Source: CAYRTD01 sp964426915 (GTDB taxonomy: Bacteria; Bacteroidota; Bacteroidia; Bacteroidales; GCA-2748055). From it: DNA of 25,858 nt. This document shows, in pieces, positions 16,047 through 24,172 of the stretch. The position numbers and the translations under genes are program-made. The notes below the pieces were generated by a model. It had not been told where the DNA came from. It saw only the letters and a program-made list of their open reading frames with translations, and did no database searches. Position 1 is the stretch's first letter. The number at the start of each line of letters is the position of its first letter. Location: NCBI GenBank assembly GCA_964426915.1, contig CAYRTD010000043.1:1-25858 (forward strand), read 5' to 3'.

Positions 16047-16238
16047 ATGAAAACACTATTGAAAATAGCATTAATCTTCGTTTTGATTCTTTTAATTTCA
16101 CCCGAGCTGATGGCTAAGATTCAGCCGGCAGATCCAAATACTGCCGTGGGTGTTCCTCTTGATGGCGGGTTGCTTGCTATTCTTGCTGGTGCAGGGATTG
16201 CATACTTTGCTGCAAGAAAGAAGAAGAAGAACAGTTGA
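16047..16238 (+). CDS. 63-aa mini-protein: signal peptide plus exosortase (PID-CTERM-like) sorting tail
   Basis: The product starts with a classical signal peptide (MKTLLKIALIFVLILLISPELMA, residues 1-23). Only about 12 residues follow (KIQPADPNTAVG) before a tripartite sorting tail. The tail has a VPLDGG motif (about 36-41), a hydrophobic segment LLAILAGAGIAYFAA (42-56), and a basic end RKKKKNS. This layout matches C-terminal exosortase signals of the PID-CTERM type in Bacteroidota, where a short P-[IL]-D-G-G motif replaces PEP. The exosortase gene lies 191 bp downstream. After signal-peptide and exosortase processing only a peptide of about 12-16 residues would remain. The gene is flanked by its own promoter and a strong terminator, so it can be expressed at higher levels than the exosortase. 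The role of the peptide is unknown. Confidence 0.8.
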   Translation: MKTLLKIALIFVLILLISPELMAKIQPADPNTAVGVPLDGGLLAILAGAGIAYFAARKKKKNS

Positions 16239-16307
16239 GGCTTATTCCGGGTTTAATAATTAGTAGTTCTGTTGCTTTTTTATAACTTCCCGGCAGAAAA
16301 CAGGATG

Positions 16308-16336
16308 CCTTTGTAAATTTTTACAAGGGTTTTTTT
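16308..16336 (+). terminator. Rho-independent terminator after the mini-protein gene
   Basis: CCTTTGTAAA (16308-16317) pairs with TTTACAAGGG (16320-16329), all ten pairs with one G-T, followed by seven T. It separates the mini-protein transcript from the exosortase gene. Confidence 0.85.
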
Positions 16337-16429
16337 ATTTTAGGGCTATAGAAAGGTAAGAAATCATTCTATGATACAAACAATTTTCAGTTTTCATCAT
16401 GCTGGATTACCAGAGAAACATATTCAAGG

Positions 16430-17506
16430 ATGAAATTACCCGGGTTATTTAAATCAGGTATTGTTAGAATCGGAGGTATTATCCTGCTCATTTCCGTGCT
16501 GTTGTATTTGAGCCTGCGATTGTTTTTTTTCGAAACTGATCCTCTCATTCCCCTTATCGATTCTGTTTTTTCTCAATGGATCGAAATATGCGGCCGATTT
16601 GCCGGTTTTTTACTGGATGCTTTCGGTATGAATTATCGTATTGAGGGAAGCAACTTGTTATCCGGTAACACAGTAATTTACGAATTTAAGCATACATTCC
16701 TGATGAGGAAGGTGTTTTTCGGTCTCCTGATATTCTTTTGGTTATTTCCTGTCAAAGTTTCCCGGAAAATTATTGCTTCAACAGCTCTCATTATAGTACA
16801 CTCTCTTTTTACCTCAGTCGATATGGTGATACTGGCCTCTCTTTTATCATCGGGTGGTATAAAATCTGAGTCTGCTTACCTGATCTCCAGGACTCCTGCA
16901 GTTATGATGCTGATAAGTATTTTTGTGATCTGGGTATTGCGGTTCAAATCCGATATTTACCGGGGGCTCAGAAAACTGAATGTCGATATCGGGTTCATTG
17001 ATAGAAAATTGCCCGACCTTTTTGTGGTTATGTATCTTTATGGCTTTATAGGAAATTTTCTTCTCGGTTGGTACGATTATAAGACCTGGATAAACTTCTT
17101 GTTTTTGAGTTCGCAAAATATACTGGAATTTCTTGGCTATGAATCTATTGTATATCAGACTTACCTTCTTGGAGAGAATGGTTCCATTTATATGGAGAAA
17201 GGCTGCCTGGGATTCGCGACCATGATGTTATTCGCAGCTGTTGTTTATCTTACCTCAGAAAAGGGTGCTTCCCGTTGGATATATATACTGTTGGGACTGA
17301 TATTTTTAAATTTTGTTAATATCATCCGTTTTGTTTTTTTATTTATTCACATACAAAAGAATAATGGGTATGTATTGGCTATGGATGTCCATGATATGTA
17401 CAATTTAGTTTTATACGGGGTTGTTTTTATATTATGGATAATATGGTTCGAATTTTTTGTCCTGAAAAATATTGGCAGAGCCGGTCCGGGGGACGCGGAT
17501 ATATAA
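16430..17506 (+). CDS. Exosortase with a tandem, degenerate N-terminal exosortase-like half
   Basis: The 358-aa polytopic membrane protein is an exosortase, a transpeptidase-like enzyme that cleaves C-terminal sorting signals at the outer face of the inner membrane. The catalytic triad is intact in the C-terminal half: Cys 259 in MEKGCLGFAT, Arg 300 in FVNIIRFVFL, and His 321 in MDVHDMYNLVLYG. Residues 36-170 look like a second copy of the same fold. NTVIYEFKHTFLMRKVFF aligns without gaps to GSIYMEKGCLGFATMMLF and continues for about 50 residues. In this copy the catalytic positions are Thr 89, Val 130 and about Ala 157, so it should be inactive. The close neighbour upstream is a PID-CTERM-like mini-protein; purU follows after 24 bp. 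No extracellular polysaccharide cluster is nearby. Confidence 0.85.
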   Translation: MKLPGLFKSGIVRIGGIILLISVLLYLSLRLFFFETDPLIPLIDSVFSQWIEICGRFAGFLLDAFGMNYRIEGSNLLSGNTVIYEFKHTFLMRKVFFGLLIFFWLFPVKVSRKIIASTALIIVHSLFTSVDMVILASLLSSGGIKSESAYLISRTPAVMMLISIFVIWVLRFKSDIYRGLRKLNVDIGFIDRKLPDLFVVMYLYGFIGNFLLGWYDYKTWINFLFLSSQNILEFLGYESIVYQTYLLGENGSIYMEKGCLGFATMMLFAAVVYLTSEKGASRWIYILLGLIFLNFVNIIRFVFLFIHIQKNNGYVLAMDVHDMYNLVLYGVVFILWIIWFEFFVLKNIGRAGPGDADI

Positions 17507-17530
17507 AATTGAAAAAATAAATCTGAGATT

Positions 17531-18382
17531 ATGCGGGAGGCGATTCTTCATTTCATTTGTTCCGACCAGAAAGGGCTTGTTAGCAAAATAAGTACATTTA
17601 TTCACGAACACAAGGGTAATATTATCAGTCTTAATGAATTTGTGGATGCGGAAACTCAAACTTTTTTTCTCAGAGTTGCCTGGGATATGGAGGGATTTGC
17701 CCTGGATGAGAATGCCTTCAGAGAAGAGTTCTCCGTTCTGGGAGATTTTTTTGATGCAAGCTGGGAAATATTTTTTTCTTATAAAAAGCAAAGAATAGCT
17801 TTATTTGTATCCAGGTACGATCATTGTTTAAGAGATATTCTTTGGCGTCATGGTATGAATGAATTTCCCGTGGAGATTCCACTTATTGTTTCCAATCATC
17901 CAGATCTTGAAAGCATTGGCCAGCGGTATGGAATTCCCTTTCATGTGTTTCCGGTCAGCAGTGAAAATAAGAAGGAGACAGAGAAAAAAGAATTTTCCCT
18001 ACTGAAGGAAAATGAAATAGATGGCATTGTCCTGGCCCGTTATATGCAAATTCTTAGTCCGGAATTTGTGGCGCAATTCCCTAACCGGATTATTAATATT
18101 CATCATTCATTTTTGCCTGCTTTTGTTGGTGGAAACCCTTACCGCCAGGCTTACGACAGGGGTGTGAAAATTATTGGGGCCACCAGTCATTATGTAACCG
18201 GTAACCTTGACGAAGGGCCTATTATAGAGCAGGGAACCAGCAACATCAGTCATCGGGATAATGTAAAAGACCTGATACGAAAAGGACGAGATCTGGAGAG
18301 ACTCGTCCTTGCCCGTGCGTTAAAACTTCACTCGGAGCACCGGGTGCTGGTGCATGGAAGGAAAACTGTAGTTTTCGAATAA
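17531..18382 (+). CDS. purU: Formyltetrahydrofolate deformylase
   Basis: The 283-aa enzyme hydrolyses 10-formyltetrahydrofolate to formate and tetrahydrofolate, balancing one-carbon pools and supplying formate. The N-terminal ACT-like domain (about 5-80) begins ILHFICSDQKGLVSKISTFI. The formyltransferase domain (about 86-283) holds the family motifs LARYMQILSPEF, NIHHSFLPAFVGGNPYRQA (Asn 189 and His 191, presumed catalytic) and GATSHYVTGNLDEGPIIEQ (Asp 227, presumed catalytic). Length matches the family. It starts 24 bp after the exosortase stop codon and is probably on the same transcript, although no functional link is known. It converges with the PspC operon across an inverted repeat that may stop both transcripts. 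Confidence 0.93.
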   Translation: MREAILHFICSDQKGLVSKISTFIHEHKGNIISLNEFVDAETQTFFLRVAWDMEGFALDENAFREEFSVLGDFFDASWEIFFSYKKQRIALFVSRYDHCLRDILWRHGMNEFPVEIPLIVSNHPDLESIGQRYGIPFHVFPVSSENKKETEKKEFSLLKENEIDGIVLARYMQILSPEFVAQFPNRIINIHHSFLPAFVGGNPYRQAYDRGVKIIGATSHYVTGNLDEGPIIEQGTSNISHRDNVKDLIRKGRDLERLVLARALKLHSEHRVLVHGRKTVVFE

Positions 18383-18384
18383 AT

Positions 18385-18473
18385 AGAGGGTGTTTAAAAA
18401 GTATTTTTTAGTTTTGGGATACTTTCAGATTGTAAGTTCTTTTAAAATGATTATTATTTTTTAGACATCCTCT
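18385..18473. repeat. Inverted repeat between convergent genes, possible two-way terminator
   Basis: AGAGGGTGTTTAAAAA (18385-18400) and TTTTTAGACATCCTCT (18458-18473) are complementary with a few G-T-type differences, enclosing about 57 bases. The arms contain A- and T-runs in positions suited to termination from both sides. A related string occurs at 20987-21014, where the sulfatase gene ends, so this may also be a small repeat element. Confidence 0.45.
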
Positions 18474-18491
18474 TGACTTTAATGACAGATT

Positions 18492-20081
18492 TTATTCCAC
18501 TGGAATTAGCTTTTCAGCCTGAACCAGTTTTCCGTTTTTCATCAGCCATACTTCATCAGCCATCTTCCAGGGAGAATAGCGAGTCTCACTTCTGATATAA
18601 TCAATATGACCGGCCACAGGTTTTTCAAACTTTATGCCTTTGCCCTCAGGGACATTGATGGTCAGTTCAACCCTCTGGGCTCTCCATTTTTCTTCGTAGC
18701 CCGATTTAAAATATGGGTCGAATACCAGTAATGAATCCGTTCTTGTAAAACTGTAGTTGATGTTTTCTGCGTATCTTATAGCTTCATTATAATTTGAGCC
18801 GAATGAACTTTTTTCAATTCTAAGAGAATAATAGTCATCATTAGTGCTTCGTATATCTATTTCAACTTTTCCATAGACTTCCTCTTCTTCACCCATCAGG
18901 TACCATCTGTTGTTGATGCCGAATTCTTCTCTGTCGCCGATGTCTGCTAATTGATTTTCATTTATGGATATCACCAGAGTATTACTGTTTAAGTTTTCAA
19001 ATTCATAGCTTGAGGTAACATCTTCCTCCTCGATATATTCTTTTGCTTCGAAGACGCCAAGGGTTATAACAGTTATTAGCGCAAGTATCCATAAGGCTAA
19101 TGCACTCATGCCCAATGCCCTGTCTTTGGCCTTGAAGCGGAATAAAGCTTTGAAAAGCCCGTAAATGATAGTCAATACGGGAATCAGTACGAGTAAAATG
19201 CCTGCAATTACTATAAAGGATAGATTTACAGGATCAATAAATGGAGTAATCAAATTTTGAACTTCAGAATCCCAAAGACGAAATGCTCCCCAGGTTCCCA
19301 TGCCTGCACCGAAAAAGGCTACCCCCACCAGGCTGGCTATCAGACTTATTCCTGCTATTACAAATGCTACAGCAATGAATGCAAGAATAATTTTAGCAAA
19401 TGCCACGATGATCACGCCAAGAACCCTGAAAAATTCCTGAAAAAAATTTTCAGTTCTTTTTCCTGCCTCCGAGTCCCTGGCTTTCTTAAAATTTTGTTTT
19501 ACATCTTCATATTCTTCTCTGATTTTTTTTTCAAGATTGGTAACATTGACCTTTTCACCCTGCATTTCTAGTTTCTGTGCAGCTGTTTGGGCTTTAGGTA
19601 CTGCTATCCATAGAACAAGATATAATAAAAAGGGAAATCCTGCTCCTGCAAGTATAAGTACGACAAATAATATTCTGATCAGTAGGAGGTCGACATTAAA
19701 ATATGCACTTAGTCCTGCTGCTACACCACCGAATACCGCATTGTCCGGATCCCGGTATAGTCTCCGGGTGCTTTTGCTCTCATAGGAATACTCTTTTTTC
19801 CCTTCTCCGGTAGCTTCTTCATCGGCAATTTCCTCTGGTCGTCCCATGATCTCAATTATTTCGTTTACCTCTTTTAAGGTAATTACCCGGTTCGGATCGG
19901 AAAGTTTTTCACCCAATAATTCAGCAATTCTGATTTCTATGTCATTGATTATCTCGCGACTCTCCTGAACGTCGGAAAAATGACTGCTAATGGTGTCAAG
20001 GTAAATTTTCAACTTTTCATATGCATCCTCATCTATATGAAAGACTTGTCCGCCTAAATTGATTTTTATTGCTTTTTTCAT
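18492..20081 (-). CDS. PspC-domain membrane protein
   Basis: The 529-aa protein has an N-terminal cytoplasmic region (1-105) with NDIEIRIAELLGEKL, typical of Bacteroidota PspC proteins. The PspC domain lies at about 106-165 (RRLYRDPDNAVFGGVAAGLSAYFNVD, one membrane segment, then LYLVLWIAVPKA). A coiled-coil-like linker (about 166-215) and four or so further membrane segments (about 215-350) follow. A large C-terminal extracytoplasmic region (about 355-529) resembles a beta-sandwich. PspC proteins take part in envelope-stress responses in proteobacteria. In Bacteroidota they commonly follow a PadR regulator, as here, with a 16-bp gap. The exact role is not established. Confidence 0.85.
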   Translation of the reverse strand: MKKAIKINLGGQVFHIDEDAYEKLKIYLDTISSHFSDVQESREIINDIEIRIAELLGEKLSDPNRVITLKEVNEIIEIMGRPEEIADEEATGEGKKEYSYESKSTRRLYRDPDNAVFGGVAAGLSAYFNVDLLLIRILFVVLILAGAGFPFLLYLVLWIAVPKAQTAAQKLEMQGEKVNVTNLEKKIREEYEDVKQNFKKARDSEAGKRTENFFQEFFRVLGVIIVAFAKIILAFIAVAFVIAGISLIASLVGVAFFGAGMGTWGAFRLWDSEVQNLITPFIDPVNLSFIVIAGILLVLIPVLTIIYGLFKALFRFKAKDRALGMSALALWILALITVITLGVFEAKEYIEEEDVTSSYEFENLNSNTLVISINENQLADIGDREEFGINNRWYLMGEEEEVYGKVEIDIRSTNDDYYSLRIEKSSFGSNYNEAIRYAENINYSFTRTDSLLVFDPYFKSGYEEKWRAQRVELTINVPEGKGIKFEKPVAGHIDYIRSETRYSPWKMADEVWLMKNGKLVQAEKLIPVE

Positions 20082-20097
20082 TTTTTATCAGGTTTTT

Positions 20098-20427
20098 TTA
20101 TTTGCTTTTTTTTATTGATTCGAGCGAGTCGACAAGATCCTTCCATGACTGGTCGAGCTCTTTCAGATAGGTTTTTCCTACTTCAGTTATGGTATAATAC
20201 TTTCGTGGTGGGCCCTGTGTGGATTCCTCCCACCGGTAGTTAAGCAAACCCGAATTTTTTTGCCGGGTAAGCAGAGGATAAAGAGTTCCTTCCACTACGA
20301 TGAGCTTTGCATCTTTCAACTGATTGATTATATCAGTTGCATAGGCATCTTTCCTCGAAAGGATCAGGAGTATGCAATACTCCAGGACACCTTTTCTCAT
20401 TTGCGCTTTTGAATTTTCTACATTCAT
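20098..20427 (-). CDS. PadR-family transcriptional regulator
   Basis: The 109-aa winged-helix protein has the PadR pattern: MRKGVLEYCILLILSRKDAYATDIINQLKDAKLIVVEGTLYPLLTRQKNSGLLNYRWEESTQGPPRKYYTIT. The EGTLYPLL and GPPRKYYT motifs are diagnostic. The short C-terminal helix gives dimerisation. It lies between a small exported protein gene and a pspC gene, all in one direction. A strong dyad, TACTATG-N5-CATAGTA, overlaps the predicted promoter upstream of the small gene. That suggests autorepression of the whole operon, probably relieved by an envelope or small-molecule signal that cannot be identified here. Confidence 0.92.
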   Translation of the reverse strand: MNVENSKAQMRKGVLEYCILLILSRKDAYATDIINQLKDAKLIVVEGTLYPLLTRQKNSGLLNYRWEESTQGPPRKYYTITEVGKTYLKELDQSWKDLVDSLESIKKSK

Positions 20428-20470
20428 TTTACTGATTTATCGTTATTAAAATTGATGTTATTATTCTATC

Positions 20471-20496
20471 TAGAGTCTGTCCATAATGTCCGATAT
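20471..20496 (+). repeat. Fragment of the dispersed repeat family
   Basis: TAGAGTCTGTCCATAATGTC, continuing CGATAT, matches the end of the copies at 7034 and 14735 with two or three differences. It lies directly beyond the stop codon of the small exported protein, in the gap before padR. Confidence 0.55.
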
Positions 20497-20498
20497 AC

Positions 20499-20783
20499 TT
20501 ATTCAGGGTTTTTTACTGTACCCTTTGAATCATTATTTGCATCCCAGCCAGTGGGGTCCATCATCCAGTTTTCAAGTTCCAGCTTATCTTCTGTTGCTTT
20601 TAATCCTGATTCCGATGAACTGTCATTATCGGCATCTGGTTTACCCGGACCTCTCCAGCCCATGTGGTATTCCATCTGATAATTATTAACGGATAAATCC
20701 TGCTTCTTTTCAAAAAATATCTCCGGAACCACTAATATAGTCATAAATATTAATGCAACTATGTATGTCATTGGTGTTTTCAT
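20499..20783 (-). CDS. Small exported or membrane-anchored protein, first gene of the padR-pspC operon
   Basis: The family is not recognised. The 94-aa product begins with an uncleaved or cleaved signal segment (MKTPMTYIVALIFMTILVVP). The rest is hydrophilic and acidic: GWRGPGKPDADNDSSSESGL, then LENWMMDPTGWDANNDSKG. The Asp/Asn/Ser-rich composition suggests a disordered extracytoplasmic tail. Transcription from the predicted promoter at 20853-20822 reads through it into padR (72-bp gap) and pspC, so it may be a sensor, partner or spacer for the PspC protein. It is real rather than spurious in my view, because it fills the space behind a good promoter and carries a clear signal segment. Confidence 0.6.
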   Translation of the reverse strand: MKTPMTYIVALIFMTILVVPEIFFEKKQDLSVNNYQMEYHMGWRGPGKPDADNDSSSESGLKATEDKLELENWMMDPTGWDANNDSKGTVKNPE

Positions 20784-20821
20784 TTTTTTAAGTACTGTAT
20801 GAAATATACATCATTTGAATA

Positions 20822-20853
20822 CAAAGATATAAATAAAAAACAGTACTATGCAA
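20822..20853 (-). promoter_or_regulatory. Promoter of the small gene-padR-pspC operon
   Basis: On the minus strand TTG (20853-20851) and TATCTTTG (20829-20822) are 21 bases apart. A start near 20816 gives a 33-base leader to the ATG at 20783. A pair of 7-base inverted repeats, AGTACTG (20791-20797) and CAGTACT (20841-20847), flanks the -7 region. Confidence 0.55.
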
Positions 20854-20862
20854 GACATAGTA
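20844..20862. promoter_or_regulatory. Probable PadR operator
   Basis: TACTATG-CAAGA-CATAGTA is a perfect 7+7 dyad overlapping the -33 element of the operon promoter. PadR-family repressors bind such dyads with TATG/CATA-type half-sites upstream of their own genes. Assignment to the nearby PadR protein is an inference from position. Confidence 0.6.
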
Positions 20863-21004
20863 GTAAAAAAATGAAGGTATTTTTAAAATAAATTATTAAT
20901 ATCCTGAAAATCAGTATATAAAACTTATAAATATTTTATGGAGATGAGATGAAAGGAATAATTTGCTTTTAGGGGACTTCTGTAGGCTGTCTAAAAGCTG
21001 TTTT

Positions 21005-22552
21005 TTAGTTTTCCCACTTATTACTCCATTTTCTGAATTTTGATGCGAGGGAATCTACCTTTTCCGGGTATCGTCCGGAAAGATTTTGGATTTCTGCAGG
21101 ATCCTCCTTCAAGTGATAAAGATCCCATGGATTATCGTGTCCGTGTTTGACAATTTTCCATCCGTCTTCCAGCAATGCACTTCCCTTGGACCACTGAAAG
21201 TAAAGTGGCTTTTCGCGGTGGGAGGTATATTCATCCCTGAAGACGGGCAACAGACTTTCTCCTTCCATGGGATATACTTTTTGGCCATGAATGGAATCGG
21301 GATATTCGGCTCCCGTTATATCTGTGAAGGTTGCCATAAAATCGATGAAATGTCCGGGAAATTCGCTTATTCTTCCGGGAGCTTTTATACCGGAGGGCCA
21401 CCAGGCAATCATAGGGGTACGTGTACCTCCTTCATAACTGTAATTTTTAAAATATCTGAAAGGTGTATTCCCCACGTTAGCCCAGTCGGGACCGAGGGAA
21501 GTCCAGTCTGTCATGGATCCGATGGGACCGTAATCCGGAATGTTCACTACTTCGGCCGATGCACCATTGTCGGAAACGAATATGACAAGTGTATTATCAA
21601 CTTCATTCAGCTCTCTGACTTTTTCAAGGACTCTCCCGATATTCCAGTCCATTCTATCAATCATAGCTGCATATACCGCCATGGTAAGATCTTCTTCGAC
21701 TTTTTGCGAATCTGACAGACTTTCCCATGGTGTATAAACAGAATCAGAGAGCTCGTATTTATCGTCGATTATACCGATCTGTTTTTGTTTTTCATACCTG
21801 GCTTTTCGTATTTTTTCGTAGCCTTGCATGTAACTTCCTTCATATTTTGCAATATCCTCCGGCCAGGCTTGCAGTGGATCATGCGGAGCCGTATAAGCGA
21901 GGTAGAGAATATAGGGTTTATCTTCATGTTTGTATTCTTCGAGCCAGTCAAGGGCATAATTGGTAAAATAATCCGTGGAGTAGAAATCTTCCGATTCCGG
22001 AGTATATGGAACATACATTACACTGTCTATGCACCATTGTCTGTTATTGCGTTTCTGGGCCGGTTTTCCTTCTCCTGGTCTTTGCCTGCCGGGATTAAAA
22101 AAATTTGCAGCTCCGTCTTTCAGACCGTAGTACCTGTCGAATCCTCTTGTTACCGGGTTTTCCAGTCCGTGATGTTTACCCGACCATAATGTCCTGTAAC
22201 CGGCTGGCCTCAGTACTTCTCCAAATGTTGCCGCATTTGTAATGGGGTTGGTATGGGTCTTTGCATAACCATTTTGCTGGGCATACAGGCCTGTAAGTAA
22301 GCATGCCCTTGAAGGAAAACATTTGGAGGTATTGTGAAAATTCATAAAACGGATACCATTTTCTGCCAGGCTGTCGAGATTCGGCGTATGAATTTCACTT
22401 CCGAAACTGCCTATGTCTGAGAATCCAAGATCATCGGCCAATATCAGTATAATATTGGGCTTTTGAACTTCTTCTGAACTGTTTCTTTTCTCAGTTTGGC
22501 AGGATGCGAGGAGCATTAGTCCTGAAGCACCAATTAATAGCTTTGAATTCAT
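21005..22552 (-). CDS. Formylglycine-dependent sulfatase, lipoprotein
   Basis: The 515-aa protein has a lipoprotein signal ending in LMLLASC (Cys 18). The N-terminal metal site is NIILILADDLGFSDIGSFG (Asp 40 and Asp 41). The activation motif KCFPSRACLLTG has Cys 78 in the C-x-P-S-R context, to be converted to formylglycine. Later motifs (VSDNGASAEVVNIPDYGP, YEGGTRTPMIAWWP) and the C-terminal LYHLKEDPAEIQNLSG complete an arylsulfatase-type (S1) enzyme. Such enzymes remove sulfate from polysaccharides or other sulfate esters; the exact substrate cannot be read from the sequence. Length is normal. No maturase (anSME) or glycoside hydrolase is adjacent; the gene stands alone. Confidence 0.92.
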   Translation of the reverse strand: MNSKLLIGASGLMLLASCQTEKRNSSEEVQKPNIILILADDLGFSDIGSFGSEIHTPNLDSLAENGIRFMNFHNTSKCFPSRACLLTGLYAQQNGYAKTHTNPITNAATFGEVLRPAGYRTLWSGKHHGLENPVTRGFDRYYGLKDGAANFFNPGRQRPGEGKPAQKRNNRQWCIDSVMYVPYTPESEDFYSTDYFTNYALDWLEEYKHEDKPYILYLAYTAPHDPLQAWPEDIAKYEGSYMQGYEKIRKARYEKQKQIGIIDDKYELSDSVYTPWESLSDSQKVEEDLTMAVYAAMIDRMDWNIGRVLEKVRELNEVDNTLVIFVSDNGASAEVVNIPDYGPIGSMTDWTSLGPDWANVGNTPFRYFKNYSYEGGTRTPMIAWWPSGIKAPGRISEFPGHFIDFMATFTDITGAEYPDSIHGQKVYPMEGESLLPVFRDEYTSHREKPLYFQWSKGSALLEDGWKIVKHGHDNPWDLYHLKEDPAEIQNLSGRYPEKVDSLASKFRKWSNKWEN

Positions 22553-23011
22553 TTGTATGTGTTTTTAGTCATTAGAATCTTCATGACATTCATAATGCGG
22601 TTACCATTTGTCTTCCCATTACAGTAATTTTTCCCGCATAAGAGGCTAAATGCTTTATGCTTAAATAAGCAATACACCACAATTATACATAAATAATATT
22701 AATGCTGTGAAGAAAATATTGATTATTTCTTTTCATTCCGAGGACATTGGTTTTTGCCGAGGTAAATTATCACCACAAATTCCACAGAATCTGAGGCAGG
22801 CTTTGATCCCGAACACCAGCCTCGCTGAGCTCACCGCCAATTGGCGGTTCGGTAATATTCCAGTCACTCTACTCTATTAACAACCTCTAAGTGATTTATG
22901 AGTATGGACTTTTTAGGGAGCAGGTTCAGTATTTTTTTTGCAGAATCCACCCGGGAGGTTCCTTTTTTGCACAATTTTTTTATTTCTTTGTTTAGCTAAC
23001 GGGATATTTAT
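22553..23011. other. 459-bp gap between divergent sulfatase and MFS genes
   Basis: The gap holds the upstream regions of both genes and a partial copy of the dispersed repeat (22791-22890). I found no RNA gene or small reading frame. No TAnnTTTG box at a convincing position was seen for either gene. Confidence 0.45.
22791..22890 (+). repeat. Partial copy of the dispersed repeat family
   Basis: GGCAGGCTTTGATCCCGAAC (22797-22816) resembles 6995-7014 and 7194-7204. CACTCTACTCTATTAACAAC (22865-22884) resembles the right end of the 7028 copy (7230-7249). The core ACCGCCAATTGGCGGT (22833-22848) is a perfect 16-bp palindrome also hinted at near 14660-14670. Confidence 0.5.
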
Positions 23012-24172
23012 ATGTCGTATTACCCGGTTTTAAGAAACAAGAATATTTATATTATCTTCAGTGTCACCCTCCTGGCGGTGATGGGAGTTGCAAGTATCAC
23101 ACCGGCTTTTCCTTCAATTGCCGAACATTTTAATATTAACTATAAAAAGATTGGTTTACTTATCACGGCCTTTACACTCCCGGGAATATTTTTGACTCCT
23201 GTTCTTGGGATACTTGCCGACCGGTTTGGAAGAAAGACCATACTGGCCCCGGCTTTATTTCTTTTTGCCATTGCAGGATTTGCATGTAGTCAGGTTAATA
23301 GTTTCAATACCCTGGTTATTTTACGTTTTATTCAGGGAATTGGAGGAGCATCCCTCGGATCATTGAATATTACGCTTATCGGTGATATATTCCCACCGAA
23401 ACAAAGAGCTACGGCAATGGGGTTTAATTCCAGTGTCTTAAGTATAGGTACGGCTCTTTATCCTTTTGTTGGGGGAGCACTGGCTACCATTGCCTGGAAT
23501 TTTCCCTTTTATTTTCCATTAATGGCTCTACCCGCCGGTTTTATGGTGATTTTCGTACTTGATAATCCAAAAATCCGATCTGAAGAGAGGTTTATGGATT
23601 ATTTGAGAAAGACACTAAAATCGATAAGCCGGGTAAATGTGCTTTCTCTTTTTCTCTTGAATATTATGACTTTCATTATTTTATATGGGTCCTATCTGAC
23701 TTACTTCCCTTATATTATGAAAGATTATTTTTCTACCGGACCTTTTATTATTGGTGTAATTATGTCGGCAAGTTCTCTAACCACTGCTCTTACATCCTTT
23801 CTTCTTGGTAAGCTTATCAAACGCTTCAGGCAAAAAAATCTTCTGAAGGTTTCTTACCTGTTATATATAGTTTCACTTGCTATTATTCCTTTCCTTCACA
23901 AAGAATCCCTAATGCTTATACCAGCTTTGTTGTTCGGGGTAGCCCAGGGAATAAATATACCAAATATACAGACTATGCTTGTGAGTCTTGCTCCCAGTTA
24001 CTACAGAGCTGCATTTATGTCTCTTAACGGAATGGTATTAAGGATAGGGCAAACTCTGGGCCCATTGATAGCCGGTTTTTTCTTTGCTACAGGAGGTATT
24101 ACCTTTGCCTTCTACGGAGGAGTTATTATTGCCGCCATAATGATAGCTGTTGTTTTCTTTTTTATTGAATAA
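23012..24172 (+). CDS. MFS transporter
   Basis: The 386-aa protein has twelve predicted membrane segments and the major-facilitator layout. The loop 2-3 motif A is GILADRFGRKTI (about 66-77). The segment FIQGIGGASLGSLNITLIGDIFPPKQRATAMGFNS is typical of drug-proton antiporters of the 12-segment type. A second, weaker motif-A-like loop, LLGKLIKRFRQKNLL, appears in the second half. It probably exports a small molecule, but the substrate is not predictable. It reads in the same direction as the small DUF433 gene downstream, 89 bp away, without a clear terminator between them. Confidence 0.88.
   Translation: MSYYPVLRNKNIYIIFSVTLLAVMGVASITPAFPSIAEHFNINYKKIGLLITAFTLPGIFLTPVLGILADRFGRKTILAPALFLFAIAGFACSQVNSFNTLVILRFIQGIGGASLGSLNITLIGDIFPPKQRATAMGFNSSVLSIGTALYPFVGGALATIAWNFPFYFPLMALPAGFMVIFVLDNPKIRSEERFMDYLRKTLKSISRVNVLSLFLLNIMTFIILYGSYLTYFPYIMKDYFSTGPFIIGVIMSASSLTTALTSFLLGKLIKRFRQKNLLKVSYLLYIVSLAIIPFLHKESLMLIPALLFGVAQGINIPNIQTMLVSLAPSYYRAAFMSLNGMVLRIGQTLGPLIAGFFFATGGITFAFYGGVIIAAIMIAVVFFFIE

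Noticed and set aside
21785..22189. 134-codon plus-strand frame opposite the sulfatase gene
   Set aside because: It is antisense to the sulfatase coding sequence, which has clear active-site motifs.
3147..22552. A polysaccharide utilisation locus linking the FAD oxidoreductase and the sulfatase
   Set aside because: They are about 16 kb apart with unrelated genes between, and no SusC/SusD pair or glycoside hydrolase is visible.
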